A stretch of DNA of 40,664 nt, from positions 1-40,664 of the forward strand of contig JBHGYD010000011.1 of assembly GCA_041920415.1 (NCBI GenBank), read 5' to 3'. This document shows positions 26,778 through 35,107 of the stretch, piece after piece; the stretch's first letter is position 1, and each line of letters begins with the position of its first letter. Under the pieces are notes generated by a model that did not search any database, was not told the DNA's origin, and saw only the letters and a list, made by a program, of their open reading frames with translations. The stretch comes from JBHGYD01 sp041920415 (GTDB lineage: Bacteria > Bacillota > Bacilli > Bacillales > Anoxybacillaceae). The translations under genes and the position numbers were made by a program.

Positions 26778-28064
26778 TTAATGCTTTGAACGATTTTTAG
26801 CATCTCCTAAGACATAAACATCAAAGCCTTCTTTTTCCCACGTGTGTCGGTCAATGCAATGTTTTGTATCAAAAATAACTTTTGTTCTTACTTTATGTTT
26901 GACCTGTTCTGGTTGTAAATATTTAAACTCGTTATGATCCGTTAAAATGACAATCATATCGGCATGCGCAACCGCTTCTTCTAGTTGTTGTGTCTGACGG
27001 CTCAATTGATTTTCTTTAATATGTGGATCATATGCTGTGTAATCAAGACCTAATTGTTCTAAGTGATGAATCACTTCTAATGATGGGCTTTCGCGCATAT
27101 CGTCGACATTTCCTTTAAACGCCAAGCCAAATACCGCTACACGTCCGTGCTGGATTCCTTTCTCTTCAAGAATTTGTTTAATTTTCAAAGCGGTATATTC
27201 TGGCATGCTATCGTTTGTCTGACGAGCCAAATGAATGATTTGTGCTAATTCTGGCTGTAATTCTACTAAAAACCAAGGGTCAACCGCGATACAATGTCCA
27301 CCTACTCCCGGACCTGGGAAATGAATATTGACCCGTGGATGGAAATTCGCGAGACGAATCGCTTCCCAAACATCAATGCCGATTTTTTCACTCATTTTCG
27401 CTAGTTCATTCGCAAAAGCAATATTGACATCACGATATGTGTTTTCCATGACTTTAACCATTTCGGCTGTGGTCGCGTCGGTTAAATGAATCGTTCCTTT
27501 TACAAACGTTTTATATAATTCGGCAGTTAAACGGCTAGATTCTTCGTTAATTCCGCCAACAATTCGGTCATTATTCGTTAATTCTTCAAAAATTCTTCCC
27601 GGAATGACTCGTTCTGGCGAATGGGAAACGAATAATTCTGTTCCGATTTCCAAATTCGCTTCTCTCAGAATCGGCAACATAACATCCTCTACTGTACGCG
27701 GTGGCACCGTCGATTCTAAAACAACTAAATTTCCTTTCCGAAGATAAGGAACGATTGACTTAGTCGCCGCGCGTACATAATCTAAATTTGCCGTTTTGTC
27801 TTTATTAATAGGAGAAGGAACGGCAATAATAAATACATCCGCTTCTTCCGGTGTCGTCGAAACCGTCAATTTACCGCTATCAATAGCTTGATTCAAACGC
27901 TCTTGCAATCCTGTTTCTTCGATGTGCAACTGTTTTTGCTTAATCATATTCACAGCTTTCTCATTAATGTCCACACCATGCACTCGCAAGCCATGGTTTG
28001 CAAACATAACTGCTGTTGGAAGTCCGATATATCCTAATCCAATCACACAAATCTTTTTATCCAT
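26778..28064 (-). CDS. wecC: UDP-N-acetyl-D-mannosamine dehydrogenase
   Basis: 428 residues. The start is ATG at 28064, 15 codons inside the longest frame, because AAAGGAGAAAG lies just upstream and the NAD-binding motif then falls at residues 9-14 (VIGLGYIGLPT). The oxidation site is Cys258 in GVGGHCIAVDP, where WecC-type enzymes have GGHCIAVDPWF. It oxidises UDP-ManNAc to UDP-ManNAcA with two NAD. Its substrate is made by WecB, encoded at 30197-31342. It is first in the operon wecC-tagA-flippase-polymerase, with its own promoter 51 bases upstream of the start. The GGHC signature separates it from the UDP-glucose dehydrogenase encoded next (GGSC). Confidence 0.9.
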   Translation of the reverse strand: MDKKICVIGLGYIGLPTAVMFANHGLRVHGVDINEKAVNMIKQKQLHIEETGLQERLNQAIDSGKLTVSTTPEEADVFIIAVPSPINKDKTANLDYVRAATKSIVPYLRKGNLVVLESTVPPRTVEDVMLPILREANLEIGTELFVSHSPERVIPGRIFEELTNNDRIVGGINEESSRLTAELYKTFVKGTIHLTDATTAEMVKVMENTYRDVNIAFANELAKMSEKIGIDVWEAIRLANFHPRVNIHFPGPGVGGHCIAVDPWFLVELQPELAQIIHLARQTNDSMPEYTALKIKQILEEKGIQHGRVAVFGLAFKGNVDDMRESPSLEVIHHLEQLGLDYTAYDPHIKENQLSRQTQQLEEAVAHADMIVILTDHNEFKYLQPEQVKHKVRTKVIFDTKHCIDRHTWEKEGFDVYVLGDAKNRSKH

Positions 28065-28114
28065 ACGAAGTCTTTCTCCTTTACATGAAGTACCGTTTTT
28101 TGCACTCAAGCTTT

Positions 28115-28142
28115 ATTATAGCAAAAAATACAGATAGGTCAT
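28115..28142 (-). promoter_or_regulatory. Extended -10 promoter of the wecC operon
   Basis: Minus strand TATAAT (28120-28115) preceded by TGC gives an extended -10. ATGACC (28142-28137) sits 16 bases upstream as a weak -35. Transcription starts near 28108. This separates the four-gene operon from ugd, whose stop codon is at 28169. Confidence 0.65.
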
Positions 28143-28168
28143 ATAGTTTCTCTCTGTTGTAACGAATT

Positions 28169-29518
28169 TTAAACAATTGAAACAGATTGATTATTTTTTG
28201 CAGCGAATGAAGGATGAATAATGGTTCGACGTCCAACCGAGATATACGTAATCGGATATTTTTCTACTTCTTTTAAATCATAACAATTTCTTCCATCGAA
28301 AACAATTGGTTCATCCATTTGCTCTATATACGCAGAAAGAGGAATATTTTTAATTTCATCCCATTCTGTAACAATAAACGCGATTTCTTGTTCCGCTAAA
28401 GCGTCTATTGCTGAGTTGGCGTAACGAACTGTATCTCCCAGTACCTTTTTGGCATTTTCCATTGCCACCGGGTCATACACGGTTACTTGGGCCTGCTCTT
28501 TTAGTAATTGTTGAATTAATACGAGTGAAGCCGCTTCACGAATATCATCGGTATTCGGTTTAAAAGCCAAACCAAGAACAGAAACTTTTTTTCTATATAA
28601 CGAATCGAACATTTCTTTTGCTTTCGTATATAACAGCATTTGCTGTTTATTATTCACGTTAATAACAGCCTCTAGCAAATCAAATTTATATTGGACGTTG
28701 CCCGCTAATTGCACAAGTGCCTTCGTGTCTTTCGGAAAACAAGACCCTCCGTAACCAATCCCCGCTCTCAAAAAATGAGGACCAATTCGTTTGTCTTGTC
28801 CAATTCCATACGCCACGTCATCAATATTGGCCCCGACTTTCTCGCAAATATTAGCAATTTCGTTAATAAAGCTGATTTTTGTGGCCAGAAAAGCGTTAGC
28901 GGCGTATTTAATCATCTCCGCACTGCGTATATCTGTTTGAATAATCGGAATGCCAAACGGTTTATTAATTTCAGCAATAACAGCAGCGGCTTGTTCATCA
29001 TTCGCACCAATGACAATCCGGTCACCATGAAATGTATCATAAACGGCAGACCCTTCCCGCAAAAATTCCGGATTTGATACAACAGTAACTCGGACGTCTG
29101 GTGACTTATGTTGATTGATAAGGGCCTGAATTCGATCGTTTGTCCCTACTGGAACCGTACTTTTTATAACAACAATTGTATCTTTTTTTACGTAACGGCT
29201 AATCGCTAATGCTGCTTCTTCGACATACGTTAAATTCGCCGATCCATCTTCATTCTCTGGTGTTCCAACGGCGATATAAATCACATCAGCATGCTCATAC
29301 GCTATTTTTTCATCTGCTGTAAAGGATAAACGCTCTTCTTGAATATTTTTTTTCATCAACGCTTCTAAGCCTGGTTCATATATTGGCGAAATCCCTTGCT
29401 GCATTTTTTGCACTTTTTGCTCATCAACGTCATAACAAATGACGTTATTTCCTATTTCCGCAAGACAAACACCCGTAACAAGACCTACATATCCCGTACC
29501 TGCAACAGTGATTCTCAC
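28169..29518 (-). CDS. ugd: UDP-glucose 6-dehydrogenase
   Basis: 449 residues. I start at GTG 29518 because AGGGGGAAA is placed correctly before it and the protein then begins VRITVAGTGYVGLVTGVCLA, as UDP-glucose dehydrogenases do. The 18 upstream codons look like leader sequence. NAD motif GTGYVG; catalytic Cys260 in GYGGSCFPKDTKAL; C-terminal UDP-binding domain. It makes UDP-glucuronate from UDP-glucose with two NAD. Close relatives include TuaD for teichuronic acid. In this locus glucuronate may be a second acidic sugar of the wall polymer or serve another glycan. It is separated from wecC by 104 bases with a promoter, so it is probably its own unit or reads through. Confidence 0.92.
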   Translation of the reverse strand: MRITVAGTGYVGLVTGVCLAEIGNNVICYDVDEQKVQKMQQGISPIYEPGLEALMKKNIQEERLSFTADEKIAYEHADVIYIAVGTPENEDGSANLTYVEEAALAISRYVKKDTIVVIKSTVPVGTNDRIQALINQHKSPDVRVTVVSNPEFLREGSAVYDTFHGDRIVIGANDEQAAAVIAEINKPFGIPIIQTDIRSAEMIKYAANAFLATKISFINEIANICEKVGANIDDVAYGIGQDKRIGPHFLRAGIGYGGSCFPKDTKALVQLAGNVQYKFDLLEAVINVNNKQQMLLYTKAKEMFDSLYRKKVSVLGLAFKPNTDDIREAASLVLIQQLLKEQAQVTVYDPVAMENAKKVLGDTVRYANSAIDALAEQEIAFIVTEWDEIKNIPLSAYIEQMDEPIVFDGRNCYDLKEVEKYPITYISVGRRTIIHPSFAAKNNQSVSIV

Positions 29519-29610
29519 ACTCGGTTTCCCCCTACGATGATTGTTCATTAAACCTATAATCATACCATTCATTCTATAATAGTAAATGACAGAAAGAAAG
29601 AAAACAAACC

Positions 29611-29645
29611 TAAAAACAATGCCACAGCAGCTATGGCTATGGCAT
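29611..29645 (-). terminator. Terminator of the wecB-downstream unit
   Basis: A ten-pair stem with one G-U pair on the minus strand (ATGCCATAGC at 29645-29636 with GCTGTGGCAT at 29628-29619), seven-base loop, then TGTTTTTAGG. It begins three bases beyond the stop of the small unknown gene and separates it from ugd. Confidence 0.85.
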
Positions 29646-29647
29646 GT

Positions 29648-30043
29648 TTACTTTCGTTCCTTTTTCATACTCTCTAACTGTTCGATGCGATAATTGGCTT
29701 CAGCCTTGCAAGAAACAGGTATATCTTCCACTTGTAACTCCTGTGCTAGCTGTTGAATTTTTTCCATTTGTTCTTCCGTCGGTTTCTCGGACAGTACTTT
29801 TTCAATAATTTCGTTTATTTTGTTGGCTAATTCTTCATGAAATAATGGGTTCTGTTTCGTCTGCGCGTCAAGGGAATGGAACCAAGTCGAATGATTCTCA
29901 ATATAATGGCGCCATTCTTTCATAAATATTTCCAGATTACATTTTTCTTCTTCCCAACCAATGCTATTCATATATTTCTCAAAAACAACAGCGATTGAAC
30001 GTGAAATACTAATTTTTATTCCATGAGGAAGATTTTTCAACAT
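29648..30043 (-). CDS. Small helical cytoplasmic protein of unknown function
   Basis: 131 residues from the ATG at 30043, chosen over a TTG two codons upstream because GGAGG is ten bases before the ATG but only four before the TTG. There is no signal peptide or membrane span. The protein is mostly charged helix (FHEELANKINEIIEKVLSEK, EEQMEKIQQLAQELQ) with two isolated Cys residues. I do not recognise the family. It lies 153 bases downstream of wecB in the same direction and ahead of a strong terminator, so it may be co-transcribed with wecB. No function can be inferred from that. Confidence 0.75.
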   Translation of the reverse strand: MLKNLPHGIKISISRSIAVVFEKYMNSIGWEEEKCNLEIFMKEWRHYIENHSTWFHSLDAQTKQNPLFHEELANKINEIIEKVLSEKPTEEQMEKIQQLAQELQVEDIPVSCKAEANYRIEQLESMKKERK

Positions 30044-30196
30044 TAACAAAAAACCTCCAAACTTTTGTACTCTAGGTTATATTCGCATACAATGAAATAC
30101 CGTCAAAAACGTTTCTCCTGATCGTTTTCCATTCATCGTTACATACTAAATATCCCCGCGCCGCTCCCTGAAAGTGATACGGGAATCGTTTCTCGT

Positions 30197-31342
30197 TTAA
30201 GGATGGAACGGTTCAGGAGGTTGTTCTGCTCTTCCGAAATGATAAAGAATCGCTTGTACAATTCGTTGAGATGCCTTTCCATCTCCGTAAGGATTTGCAG
30301 CTTTCGCCATTTTTTCATACGATTCTTTATTATTAAGAAGCTCAAACGCCATACGATAAATCGTTTCTTCGCTTGTGCCGGCTAATTTCAATGTTCCCGC
30401 TTCGATGCCCTCAGGGCGTTCGGTTGTATCACGCAAAACAAGTACAGGCACCCCTAATGAAGGAGCTTCTTCTTGAACTCCCCCTGAGTCGGTTAGAATC
30501 AGAAACGCTCTAGCCGCAAAATTATGAAAGTCTAATACGCCAAGAGGCTCAATCAAATGAATACGAGGGTCATTTCCAAGTATTTCGTTCGCTACTTCTC
30601 TTACAGCTGGATTTAAATGAACCGGGTAGACAACTTGTACATCTTCATGTTCATTAACAAGTCTCTTAATCGCCCGAAACATGTTTCGCATCGGCTCTCC
30701 TAAATTTTCGCGGCGATGGGCCGTTAGTAAAATCATTCGACTTCCGTTCAGCTTATCTAACACGGGATGTCGATAATGCTCACTTACTGTCGTTTTCAAC
30801 GCATCGATAGCGGTGTTTCCCGTGATAAAAATCGACTCGCGTTTTTTATTTTCACGAACAAGATTCTCATACGCTTTTTTTGTTGGGGCAAAGTGGAGAT
30901 CTGCCATTACCCCTGTCAACTGCCGATTCATTTCTTCAGGGAAAGGGGAGTATTTATTCCACGTTCTTAATCCCGCTTCGACGTGACCTACTGCCACCTG
31001 ATGATAGAACGCCGCAAGACTGGCAACGAAAGTAGTCGTTGTATCGCCATGAACAAGCACTAAATCCGGTTTTACCTCTTTCATTACTTGATCAAGCCCT
31101 TCCAATGCTCGAACAGTAATGCCTGCCAGCGTCTGGCGCTCTTTCATAATATTCAAATCGTAATCAGGAGAAATTTGGAATACATCTAACACTTGATCAA
31201 GCATTTGACGGTGTTGTGCTGTGACCGTAACGATCGATTGTATATGCTCAGGATATTTTTCCAATTCTAATACAAGCGGAGCCATTTTAATGGCTTCGGG
31301 TCTTGTTCCAAAAATCGTCATAATTTTTAACTTTTGAGACAT
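30197..31342 (-). CDS. wecB: UDP-N-acetylglucosamine 2-epimerase (non-hydrolysing)
   Basis: 381 residues, full length. The start MSQKLKIMTIFGTRPEAIKM carries the family's TIFGTRPEAIKMAP motif. Further hallmarks are TAQHRQMLDQVL, VHGDTTT, GHVEAGLRT, TAHRRENLG, LTDSGGVQEEAPSLG and RPEGIEAG. It interconverts UDP-GlcNAc and UDP-ManNAc, supplying ManNAc to TagA and, after WecC, ManNAcA. In Gram-positive bacteria it is also called MnaA. The ATG at 31342 follows AGGTGA. It is divergent from the LytR-CpsA-Psr gene across 235 bases, which include a short stem-loop at about 31402-31424 of unknown meaning. The C-terminal tail GRAEQPPEPFHP is unremarkable. Confidence 0.95.
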   Translation of the reverse strand: MSQKLKIMTIFGTRPEAIKMAPLVLELEKYPEHIQSIVTVTAQHRQMLDQVLDVFQISPDYDLNIMKERQTLAGITVRALEGLDQVMKEVKPDLVLVHGDTTTTFVASLAAFYHQVAVGHVEAGLRTWNKYSPFPEEMNRQLTGVMADLHFAPTKKAYENLVRENKKRESIFITGNTAIDALKTTVSEHYRHPVLDKLNGSRMILLTAHRRENLGEPMRNMFRAIKRLVNEHEDVQVVYPVHLNPAVREVANEILGNDPRIHLIEPLGVLDFHNFAARAFLILTDSGGVQEEAPSLGVPVLVLRDTTERPEGIEAGTLKLAGTSEETIYRMAFELLNNKESYEKMAKAANPYGDGKASQRIVQAILYHFGRAEQPPEPFHP

Positions 31343-31506
31343 AGTTTCACCTACAGTAGCCTATAATTAATCAGGAGAATAATGTTCGTATTGTCCTTTC
31401 TTTCTCTCGACAACACGAGAAAAGCCTGTTCATATTCTAACACGTGTTCCCACTTATGAAAAGACTAGACCCATCGTCATTCCCATAATCGAACTAACTA
31501 CGAAAG

Positions 31507-31535
31507 TTGTTTCTATATTTCAAAACCCCTATAAT
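31507..31535 (+). promoter_or_regulatory. Candidate sigma-A promoter of the LCP gene
   Basis: TTGTTT (31507-31512), 17 bases, perfect TATAAT (31530-31535), about 43 bases before the start codon. The -35 is weak, the -10 and spacing ideal. Confidence 0.6.
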
Positions 31536-31577
31536 CATTGTTAGGATTCACAAATTACAACAAAAAGGGAGATATTC

Positions 31578-32507
31578 ATGAGCAAACATCGTCGTAACAA
31601 ATGGCTAGGGACCATTTCCATTATATTGATAGCAATCGCTTTAGGAGCCGGATGGTATGGCTATTCTATTTACCATCATGTGAAAAAAACAGCCAATCAA
31701 ATCCACGATCCTATCAAACGTACCGTTTCCGAAAAACGCCCGAAACCGGTTTCGTTGAAAAAACAAACACCAATTTCGTTTTTATTAATTGGCGTCGATG
31801 AGCGAAAAGGCGACCGCGGCCGCGCCGATTCGTTAATTGTGTTAACGGTCAATCCAAATAAAAAATCAATCGAAATGGTAAGCATTCCTCGCGATACGAG
31901 AACAGAGATTGTCGGAAAAGGAAAAGAAGATAAAATTAACCACTCTTATGCTTTTGGTGGAGTTGAAATGACGATGGCCACTGTAGAGAAATTTTTAGAC
32001 ATCCCGATTGATTATTACATCAAAGTCAATATGGAAAGCTTCAAAGATATTGTCGATGCAGTCGGCGGGGTAACGGTGAATAATCCGTTTGCGTTCACGT
32101 ATGAAGGGGCGACATTTCCTAAAGGAACCATTACGTTAGACGGGGCCAAAGCATTAAAATATTCCCGCATGCGTTACGATGACCCGCGCGGTGATTTCGG
32201 TCGCGAGGATCGGCAAAAACAAATTATTGAAGCGGTGATTAATAAAGGAGCTACCTTCTCTTCTTTAGCTAACTATGATGATATATTAAATGCCATTGGG
32301 AAAAATATTAAAACAAACTTAACGTTTGAACAAATGAAAGCCATTCAAGCCAATTATAAAGATGCTCGCCAACATATTGAACGGCTATATCTTAAAGGCA
32401 AAGGAACAAAGATCAATGGAATCTATTACTTCATCGTTCCTGAACAAGAGCGCCTGTCCTTATCTAACAAATTAAAGGAACATTTGGAAATAAATGCGAC
32501 AAAATAA
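31578..32507 (+). CDS. LytR-CpsA-Psr (LCP) family wall-polymer ligase
   Basis: 309 residues; ATG after AAAAAGGGAG. A single N-terminal membrane anchor (about 11-32, GTISIILIAIALGAGWYGYS) places the LCP domain outside the cell. Family motifs are present: FLLIGVDERKGDRGRADSLI, VSIPRDTRTEI, DKINHSYAFGG, and KYSRMRYDDPRGDFGREDRQ with the conserved Arg residues that bind the lipid pyrophosphate. LCP enzymes move finished teichoic acids or secondary wall polymers from undecaprenyl pyrophosphate to peptidoglycan MurNAc. Here it would complete the route encoded by wecB, wecC, tagA, the flippase and polymerase. A TagU/LytR-type name is possible, but paralogues cannot be separated from sequence alone. 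Confidence 0.93.
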   Translation: MSKHRRNKWLGTISIILIAIALGAGWYGYSIYHHVKKTANQIHDPIKRTVSEKRPKPVSLKKQTPISFLLIGVDERKGDRGRADSLIVLTVNPNKKSIEMVSIPRDTRTEIVGKGKEDKINHSYAFGGVEMTMATVEKFLDIPIDYYIKVNMESFKDIVDAVGGVTVNNPFAFTYEGATFPKGTITLDGAKALKYSRMRYDDPRGDFGREDRQKQIIEAVINKGATFSSLANYDDILNAIGKNIKTNLTFEQMKAIQANYKDARQHIERLYLKGKGTKINGIYYFIVPEQERLSLSNKLKEHLEINATK

Positions 32508-32550
32508 TCAATGATCGATGGAAGACGAAATAAAGTATCTTCATCATATA

Positions 32551-32590
32551 GAACAAAACAGGGCTGACCCCAAGCGGTGGGGACAGCCCT
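32551..32590 (-). terminator. Terminator overlapping the stop of the coiled-coil gene
   Basis: AGGGCTG and CCCC arms (32560-32590) form an interrupted stem around a seven-base loop. On the minus strand it is followed by TGTTTTGTTC. It may also slow transcription arriving from the LCP gene on the plus strand, where no T-run follows. Confidence 0.65.
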
Positions 32591-33344
32591 ATTGAATACG
32601 TAGATCTTCTAACAGTTCTTTTTTGCTTGTTTCGATCCGTTCATTCAACGTCTTTACTTTTTCTTTCAGCGATTGAATCTCTTCTTTATTTTGACCTACT
32701 TTTTTCTCTAACGCCCGAATATCATTCGTTACGGCTTTCAATTGATTAGAAAGGGCTTTTAATTTTCCAATTAACTCTTTTAATTGTTCTTGCTTCTCCT
32801 CGTCTTTTACGCCCGCTTCATCATCATTTGATTGTGTCGGTTGATCAATATCATTATTTGATTGTGTCGATTGATCAACGGAAATAGTTGTTGATTGAAC
32901 AGCTGCGTTCCCTGATACCGTTTCAGAAGAAGTTGACGGGTCCGTCGCATTCGTGTCGGTTGTTTGTTCGCCGGAATTCGTGTCAGTAGCGGTTTGCTTT
33001 TTGAACTCTTCGATTTCCGCCGTCACTTTTGTTAAGCGTTCTTCTATTTGACCAATGCGCTTGTTTAATTGTGTCAACTTTTGCTGTAACATTTGCTGTT
33101 CTTTTTTTGCACATGCTTTTTGTTTCTTTTCTTCTTTTTTGGTAATACGTATTTCTTTTTTCTTAACTTTGATAATACTTATTTCTTTTTTCTTAACGTT
33201 TTTTTCATTTTTCCCCTTTTTAATGACCGTTTCGCTTTTTTTCACTTCCTGCACTTTTGCTTCTTTTCCGTCATGTTTGGCTGCAAACACCGGCGATGCT
33301 ACAAGCATCGAAGCAAGTAAAATAGGCAATCCTTTTTTAAACAT
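32589..33344 (-). CDS. Secreted lysine-rich coiled-coil protein under GEMM riboswitch
   Basis: 251 residues from the ATG at 33344, seven codons inside the longest frame; AAGGAG lies ten bases upstream of this ATG but only four before the alternative. Signal peptide about 1-21 (ending SPVFAAK). Then a very Lys-rich segment with a duplicated VKKKEI unit (30-bp tandem repeat near 33144-33198), a coiled coil (about 75-120, QQKLTQLNKRIGQIEERLTK), a Ser/Thr/Asp linker containing a second duplication (STQSNNDIDQPTQSNDD), and a second coiled coil (about 180-250). There is no SLH, LPxTG or catalytic domain. I do not recognise the family. A basic extracellular protein that could bind anionic polymer or DNA, controlled by c-di-GMP, suggests a matrix or adhesion role; this is inference. 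Confidence 0.85.
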   Translation of the reverse strand: MFKKGLPILLASMLVASPVFAAKHDGKEAKVQEVKKSETVIKKGKNEKNVKKKEISIIKVKKKEIRITKKEEKKQKACAKKEQQMLQQKLTQLNKRIGQIEERLTKVTAEIEEFKKQTATDTNSGEQTTDTNATDPSTSSETVSGNAAVQSTTISVDQSTQSNNDIDQPTQSNDDEAGVKDEEKQEQLKELIGKLKALSNQLKAVTNDIRALEKKVGQNKEEIQSLKEKVKTLNERIETSKKELLEDLRIQ

Positions 33345-33375
33345 TACCATTTCGCTCCTTTTCATGTTCTATGTT

Positions 33376-33462
33376 GGTAATGGCAGCTGGCTGGCATAGG
33401 TGTAACTCCCCTTAGCCCCTATAGCTTTGTGACGCTAAGTTTCCTTAGCTGTACCCTTTAAT
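33376..33462 (-). promoter_or_regulatory. Cyclic-di-GMP-I (GEMM-I) riboswitch
   Basis: Read on the minus strand, the leader of the coiled-coil gene shows the GEMM pattern in order: AAAGGGUACA; a six-pair hairpin GCUAAG-GAAA-CUUAGC (33449-33434) with the GAAA tetraloop; CACAAAGC (33431-33424), matching CGCAAAGC; AGGGGCUAAG (33420-33411), matching the tetraloop-receptor side; then CUAUGCCAGCC (33399-33389), matching the AUGGCAGCC end. AUAGG and CCUAU form the second stem. The GGG after the first A's suggests the c-di-GMP, not the cGAMP, variant. Recognised by eye; a covariance search has not been run. The 3' end, CAUUACC (33382-33376), can pair with GGUAAUG at the start codon (33348-33342). Confidence 0.8.
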
Positions 33463-33466
33463 ATGG

Positions 33467-33472
33467 ATTATA
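33467..33472 (-). promoter_or_regulatory. -10 box of the riboswitch-controlled gene
   Basis: A perfect TATAAT (33472-33467, minus strand) puts the transcription start near 33460, at the first bases of the aptamer. The -35 region is weak (GTGAAC-like). The remaining 33473-33672 region, up to the next gene's stop codon, shows no gene. Confidence 0.65.
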
Positions 33473-33672
33473 CTATTTCTTTTCGAAGTTCACTCGTGAC
33501 CAAATAACTATTTCTTCCGTGACCTCTTACCTGTTTTCTTTTCTATCTATCTTCTATATATTTCTGCGAATATGTTTTACTCTGCTCTCTTCTGAAATAA
33601 AGTAACTCTCTTACTCTTCATTGATTGCGAAAAACATCCTACTTTCATACAACGGTGCAATGTGAATATAAA

Positions 33673-34857
33673 CTAGAGACGACTTATTGCATTAACATAA
33701 TACCGCTTCGCACCGACATAACGCGTACTCCAATACGTGCTGCTGAATGGACTAATCGTCACGCCGGTGGAATTGCCGCTATGGATGAATTGGTTGTTGC
33801 CGATATAAATGCCAACGTGAGAAACACCCGGTCCATCGGTTTGGAAAAAGACGATGTCACCGACAGAAGGAGTGGCAACTGGCGTACCAGCATTCCACAT
33901 CAGCGCTACCGTGCGCGGTAGAGAAATACCTTGTTGCTTAAATAGGTAAACGATCAATCCGCTGCAATCAAACCCCTCTTCTGGCGTTTCTCCCCCCCAC
34001 ACATAAGGCGTGCCTAACAATTTTGCCGCATCAGCAACCAGCTCGGTCACATCGAGCTTCTTTACGGGTGCTTGTCCCATGAGGCGCGCATATGTCTCGT
34101 TATCAACAATACCAGTCACGTTTAAGTGGGCGCTTTGTTGAAATTTCTTAACGGCTTCCGCGGTCACTTGGCCAAAGTAGCCCGTAATCGTCGGATGTGT
34201 AAAATGGCCAAGTTGTTTTAGCTTTGCTTGTACCTCTTCCACTTTCGGTCCCGTTGAGCCAATCGTCAAATAGACGGCCGGCTTCGCTGGAGTTGGGGTT
34301 GATTGTTTCGTCTTTTTATCAACGGCTTCGCGAATTTTCGCTAACGTTGTGCTGTCAGCCACACCCGTTGCGCGTAATCCGTATTTCCGTTGGAATTTTT
34401 TTACCGCATCGGACGTCACCGTGCCGTAATAATCCGTAATTTGCGGGTATGTAAAATAACCAAGTAGTTTTAATTGTTGTTGCAGTTTCTTTACTTCTGA
34501 ACCTTTTGAACCAATACGAAGTACCGTCTCCTTCGCTTGTTTGTTCGTTGATGAATTGACGCGGCGATTCAGTGCGTCTTGCATCTTTTGTACCGTTCGC
34601 GAATCCGCGACTCCGGTTACTGCAAGCCCGTTCGCTTTTTGGAATTTTTTCACCGCATCCAAAGTTACCGTTCCGTAATAACCTGTGATTTGTGGGGATG
34701 TAAAATAACCGAGCTGTTTTAATTGTTGCTGTAATTGTTTGATTTGCGGGTGGCTCATACCGAGTTTCCATTCCACCGCCTTGCCTGTCATTGGCAACAT
34801 GAATAAAGCCGAGGCAAAAACAGATGTCATAATGACATGTTTTACGTTCCATCGCAT
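33673..34857 (-). CDS. Secreted NlpC/P60 endopeptidase with three peptidoglycan-binding repeats
   Basis: 394 residues; ATG at 34857 after GAGGAGTGGGAAACG. Signal peptide about 1-27. Three PG_binding_1 repeats follow (about 30-95, 110-175, 195-262), each of the type IKQLQQQLKQLGYF ... TGYYGTVTLDAVKKFQ. The C-terminal NlpC/P60 domain (about 270-390) has Cys298 in GFDCSGL, a His in VSHVGIYIG and another in FIHSG. It should cut peptide stems of peptidoglycan after binding the wall through the repeats, in contrast to the SLH-anchored NlpC/P60 at 13165. The first two repeats are closer to each other than to the third, pointing to recent internal duplication. It is a single-gene unit. A GCCGAA/TTCGGC hairpin at 34909-34928 lies in its leader. 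Confidence 0.93.
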   Translation of the reverse strand: MRWNVKHVIMTSVFASALFMLPMTGKAVEWKLGMSHPQIKQLQQQLKQLGYFTSPQITGYYGTVTLDAVKKFQKANGLAVTGVADSRTVQKMQDALNRRVNSSTNKQAKETVLRIGSKGSEVKKLQQQLKLLGYFTYPQITDYYGTVTSDAVKKFQRKYGLRATGVADSTTLAKIREAVDKKTKQSTPTPAKPAVYLTIGSTGPKVEEVQAKLKQLGHFTHPTITGYFGQVTAEAVKKFQQSAHLNVTGIVDNETYARLMGQAPVKKLDVTELVADAAKLLGTPYVWGGETPEEGFDCSGLIVYLFKQQGISLPRTVALMWNAGTPVATPSVGDIVFFQTDGPGVSHVGIYIGNNQFIHSGNSTGVTISPFSSTYWSTRYVGAKRYYVNAISRL

Positions 34858-35010
34858 CGTTTCCCACTCCTCTTATGCCGTTCGCCATATCGAAAAAAGA
34901 ATCCAGCTGCCGAATTGTTTTTTTCGGCATGTGGTAATATACGTTTTTCAAGAGAAGATCAAAAATAACTTATCCCTATTTTCCTATTATTTAGTATACT
35001 GAAACATTCT

Positions 35011-35039
35011 TTTTCATAGAAAGAGGCTTTTGTTATAAT
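35011..35039 (+). promoter_or_regulatory. Candidate promoter of the SWIM-SNF2 operon
   Basis: TTTTCA (35011-35016), 17 bases, TATAAT (35034-35039), about 70 bases before the TTG start of the SWIM gene. Confidence 0.5.
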
Positions 35040-35107
35040 TTTTGTTTAAAATTTCGTAACATTGACTAGAATAAAAGAGTAGAAACATAGTGAGAGGATG
35101 AAACCGA

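Noticed and set aside
34909..34928. GCCGAA/TTCGGC hairpin in the leader of the PG-binding NlpC gene as a terminator or riboswitch
   Set aside because: The T-run lies in the loop, not after the stem, and no aptamer-like sequence surrounds it; significance unclear.
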